From assembly GCA_905480605.1 (NCBI GenBank), contig CAJQRD010000079.1:1-55331 (forward strand): 55,331 nucleotides of DNA, read 5' to 3'. Below, piece after piece: positions 53,365 through 55,331 of the stretch (positions are counted from its first letter, which is position 1; each line of letters starts with the position of its first letter). The notes under the pieces are model-generated. The model was not told the origin of the DNA. It saw only the letters and a program-made list of their open reading frames with translations, and searched no databases. The position numbers and the translations under genes were made by a program. The stretch is from an uncultured Saprospiraceae bacterium. GTDB taxonomy: Bacteria; Bacteroidota; Bacteroidia; Chitinophagales; Saprospiraceae.

Positions 53365-53396
53365 CAAATATAACATTTGTTCCCTAAATGGTAACA
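53365..53396 (-). promoter_or_regulatory. higBA module 3 promoter box and operator
   Basis: Minus-strand TATATTTG (53365-53372), identical to the box of the left-edge higB, and TGTTCCCTAAATGGTAACA (53378-53396), a palindrome with one arm mismatch. The spacing to the start codon resembles the other two HigB promoters. Confidence 0.5.
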
Positions 53397-53428
53397 ATTC
53401 AATGGTTTTATTTTTTTACTTACTGCAA

Positions 53429-53453
53429 GTTAACGGTCTAGTATATGAGCCGT
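53429..53453. repeat. Short palindromic element at the esterase 3' end
   Basis: AACGG (arm), a spacer of about 13 nt, and CCGTT (arm) lie just past the stop codon of the minus-strand esterase C-terminal frame. It may be a shortened member of the AACG...CGTT element group or a simple hairpin terminator without T-run. Confidence 0.35.
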
Positions 53454-53472
53454 TTTAATTTAGTTATATAGT

Positions 53473-54000
53473 TCATTCTATTATTTCTATGGTTACATCA
53501 TCCATCCAAACGGATCCAAAATCTCGGAGATAGATGCCATAATTTATGATCTCGGCTCTTTCGTCAACTTGAGCCTCTACCTCATAGATTTTCCAATCTT
53601 TTGAATCTATTCTACAACTATCAAGGTTGTCGTATAAGGGAGGCAAACCTTCGTGCGCATCATTTAATGGATCTGGGTCAATTGACATTCTAAGAAAGGC
53701 AAAATTAGATTCCATCAATTGAGCCCTTGATGCTACTCGAAGGGTTATTTTTTTCCCTCTGTATAGCTTTGCGTCTATATATTGCCTGATGTTAGGTGCA
53801 AATTCTCCATACTTAAGACCTTCTTCGCGTTTTAGCATTGCAGAATGATTTCCACTATATGGATTTTCATCGCTCACAATCATTTCTACACCCAAACGCT
53901 GAAATTTAGACCAAGTCACCCAGTTGTCCGGAGCTTCTCCTGATTTATTATCTTCAAAACCAGTATTTAAAGGCACGGACAGCTGTTGATTAACAACCAT
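53473..54000 (-). CDS. C-terminal carbohydrate-binding-like domain of the esterase, in a shifted frame
   Basis: A 175-residue frame with a jelly-roll, CBM-like sequence: PLNTGFEDNKSGEAPDNWVT and WSKFQRLGVEMIVSDENPYS, then a central beta-rich part and the ending FGSVWMDDVTIEIIE. In related Bacteroidota erythromycin esterase-family proteins a segment of this kind follows the esterase domain in the same chain. Here it overlaps the esterase frame by 34 nt in another frame; joining the two at about 53990-54000 would restore a continuous protein. It is therefore probably the rest of a frameshifted gene, although an ATG lies at the overlap and separate translation is possible. Confidence 0.65.
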   Translation of the reverse strand: MVVNQQLSVPLNTGFEDNKSGEAPDNWVTWSKFQRLGVEMIVSDENPYSGNHSAMLKREEGLKYGEFAPNIRQYIDAKLYRGKKITLRVASRAQLMESNFAFLRMSIDPDPLNDAHEGLPPLYDNLDSCRIDSKDWKIYEVEAQVDERAEIINYGIYLRDFGSVWMDDVTIEIIE

Positions 54001-55310
54001 ATGTCGTCAAAATCTGAATCATAAAGATGCTCCACTGCCGTGGTTGAATCCAAGAAAACAAGCGCATCAAATGCTTCAGCCAATGTATAGTTCCAAAAGT
54101 ATTTCTGTGGTTCATTTACATCATATCCTCCCCAGGAGTACCGTATTTGCTGTGGGGTATTAAACCATTGGTAAACGGGTCCAGTAGATGGTAGCTGTTG
54201 CAGATCTAATACAGCTGTCGAAAGCGCAGTATGGGCCATTAAACTTTCAAGGAAACCTTCTGGAGCAGGACCTAGGGTAAAATTGTGCATCCCTTTTGAT
54301 GCCCCCCCCTCATCCAAAGCTTTGAATTCGCCGTGATTAAAAAAGAAGCCAAAGATCTTTAGTTGATCACCGTATAGTTTGCGAAGATGAACACCCATCA
54401 TATCATGACCATATTCTTGAGCATTGTTCACATGCGCATTATGTGCCCATGTAATCATTTTAGCTTCACTTCCTTCTTGATCCATAATCCATTTCAAGTT
54501 TTGGGCTTGACCAAGATCTCTTACCATTCCCCAATTTTTACCATCATTGCTGCTAGCCTCGATAAACAGTTCTACCTGATGAGCATTTTGTTTGGCAAGC
54601 TTCCAATTTAATAGACCTGCTTGATCTATATAGTGCTCTTTATTTGAGTCAAATGCTTTCATTACATTTCTGACCATAATCAGAGACTTAGAGTCATATT
54701 CTTCAGGGATAGACTGACGTCTGCCGATATATTCTGGATTTGAGAAAGGCACTGCTAATATTCCAAGTTCCTGATGTGCATCCCTAGCCAATTTAGGATC
54801 TACTTTCTCAAGATATTCAAACATGACATTGGCGGCACGTTCTGGATCTTGAGTATCGAATCCATAAAACTTCAGCTTTGGTATATTTTCCGGATTGGAA
54901 TTATAAGCTCGCATCCATTTTAGTAGCTCAAGAACCTCCTTTGTGTCCCAAGTCCAATAGTAAATACCTGCTATTGCTTTTTCCGGATCTCCAATTCCAT
55001 CTACCACATATCGATTGACGTCATATGCCTCGCCAAATGGACATTCAAGTGCAAAAATGTTGAATCCCATTTCCTCCACCAGATATTCGATTATTCGGTG
55101 TTTTAATTGGAAAACCTCTTTGTTTCCATGCGTGGGTTCTCCAAGAGAAACGATTCGTGCATCACCAACTATTGCAGCTATCGGTAAAAGGTGGATACCA
55201 CGGTTCGATTTGTGCCAGTGATTTCGGTTATACTGTGCCAGTGATTTCGGTTCAAACTGTGCCATTGTAGCAAATCGAAAACGAATGTCTTTCGGTTCGA
55301 TTTGTGCCAT
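53967..55310 (-). CDS. Erythromycin esterase-family protein, 5' end replaced
   Basis: A 447-codon frame with the Ere/succinoglycan-biosynthesis-like core: GDARIVSLGEPTHGNKEVFQ and LVEEMGFNIFALECPFGEAY near the N-terminus, FYGFDTQDPERAANVMFEYL in the middle and WAHNAHVNNAQEYGHDMMGV as the second histidine block. Members hydrolyse macrolide lactones or other esters; resistance cannot be assumed. Homology begins only at about residue 38 (near 55198). The preceding 37 codons lie in repeated insertion-sequence-end-like motifs (55201-55309), so the natural signal peptide is gone. The 3' end is frameshifted into 53473-54000. Probably a damaged gene. Confidence 0.75.
   Translation of the reverse strand: MAQIEPKDIRFRFATMAQFEPKSLAQYNRNHWHKSNRGIHLLPIAAIVGDARIVSLGEPTHGNKEVFQLKHRIIEYLVEEMGFNIFALECPFGEAYDVNRYVVDGIGDPEKAIAGIYYWTWDTKEVLELLKWMRAYNSNPENIPKLKFYGFDTQDPERAANVMFEYLEKVDPKLARDAHQELGILAVPFSNPEYIGRRQSIPEEYDSKSLIMVRNVMKAFDSNKEHYIDQAGLLNWKLAKQNAHQVELFIEASSNDGKNWGMVRDLGQAQNLKWIMDQEGSEAKMITWAHNAHVNNAQEYGHDMMGVHLRKLYGDQLKIFGFFFNHGEFKALDEGGASKGMHNFTLGPAPEGFLESLMAHTALSTAVLDLQQLPSTGPVYQWFNTPQQIRYSWGGYDVNEPQKYFWNYTLAEAFDALVFLDSTTAVEHLYDSDFDDIWLLINSCPCL
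55201..55309 (-). repeat. Four-copy repeat resembling IS21-type terminal repeats
   Basis: On the minus strand the motif TGGCACA-n(2-3)-AACCG occurs four times (55293-55309, 55248-55264, 55225-55240, 55201-55217), two copies reading TGGCACAAATCGAACCG. The inner copies are about 23 nt apart and joined by AAATCAC. Multiple short terminal repeats of this sort are known from IS21-family ends. No transposase lies in the window; it may be beyond the right edge. Confidence 0.55.
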
Positions 55311-55331
55311 TGGTCTGGATTGAAAGAACTG

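Noticed and set aside
55201-55309. CRISPR-like or regulatory repeat array
   Set aside because: Units are short, unevenly spaced and lack unique spacers; they resemble insertion-sequence ends.
1-55331. tRNA or rRNA genes, CRISPR arrays, complete prophage, integron integrase
   Set aside because: I looked for each by eye on both strands and found no convincing candidate; weak or divergent ones could be missed.

Overview
The window is low-GC DNA (about one third G+C) from a member of the Bacteroidota, most likely a marine or alginate-exposed lineage. This rests on TAnnTTTG-type -7 promoter boxes, a type IX secretion (T9SS) C-terminal sorting tail, PL6-type polysaccharide lyase remnants, DUF6090 and DUF3667 proteins, and weak Shine-Dalgarno signals. 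Lineage is inferred from protein families; no rRNA or tRNA gene was seen.

Layout. 0-1.2 kb: the start of a HigB toxin gene leaving the left edge, and a sigma-54 fragment that keeps only region I. 1.3-3.6 kb: a sulfur operon (sulfide:quinone oxidoreductase-like protein, TusE/DsrC-like carrier, DsrE-like protein). 3.8-10.4 kb: mixed small genes, an ECF sigma/membrane-protein pair, a membrane-anchored peroxiredoxin and the first wrecked PL6 lyase. 10.7-16.5 kb: a purine oxidation operon (xdhA, xdhB, a membrane protein, xdhC, guaD). 16.6-25 kb: a DoxX-like protein, a glutamate-receptor-like potassium channel whose signal peptide carries an amber stop, a second wrecked PL6 lyase with a T9SS tail, TPR proteins, and an M48-like protein without its zinc-binding histidines. 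25-36 kb: a DEAD-box helicase, an APC permease, an adenine deaminase, and the operon pdp-deoC-aldehyde dehydrogenase-deoD, which ends in a clear intrinsic terminator. 36-40 kb: a SulP transporter and a group II intron relic.

Metabolic theme. The genes together give a nearly complete route for nucleoside breakdown. Pdp and DeoD release bases and (deoxy)ribose-1-phosphate. DeoC plus aldehyde dehydrogenase take deoxyribose-5-phosphate to acetaldehyde and acetate. Adenine deaminase and guanine deaminase feed hypoxanthine and xanthine to xanthine dehydrogenase. An arginase lies further right. A phosphopentomutase and urate-degrading enzymes are not in the window.

The right part (about 41.3-53.5 kb) is accessory DNA. 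It has three complete HigBA-type toxin-antitoxin modules, a PycTM-only protein related to Pycsar anti-phage effectors, DUF3667 and tandem DUF6090 proteins, an HxlR regulator with two candidate operators, and relics of a group II intron, IS110 and IS91. Almost every gene unit here has, directly at its 3' end, a 60-150 bp element, usually an imperfect palindrome and often bounded by AACG...CGTT. That is the layout of an integron-like cassette array lacking an integrase (or another, undescribed cassette system), and it is the most interesting feature of the window. The right edge is an erythromycin esterase-family gene whose 5' end has been replaced by repeated insertion-sequence-end-like motifs.
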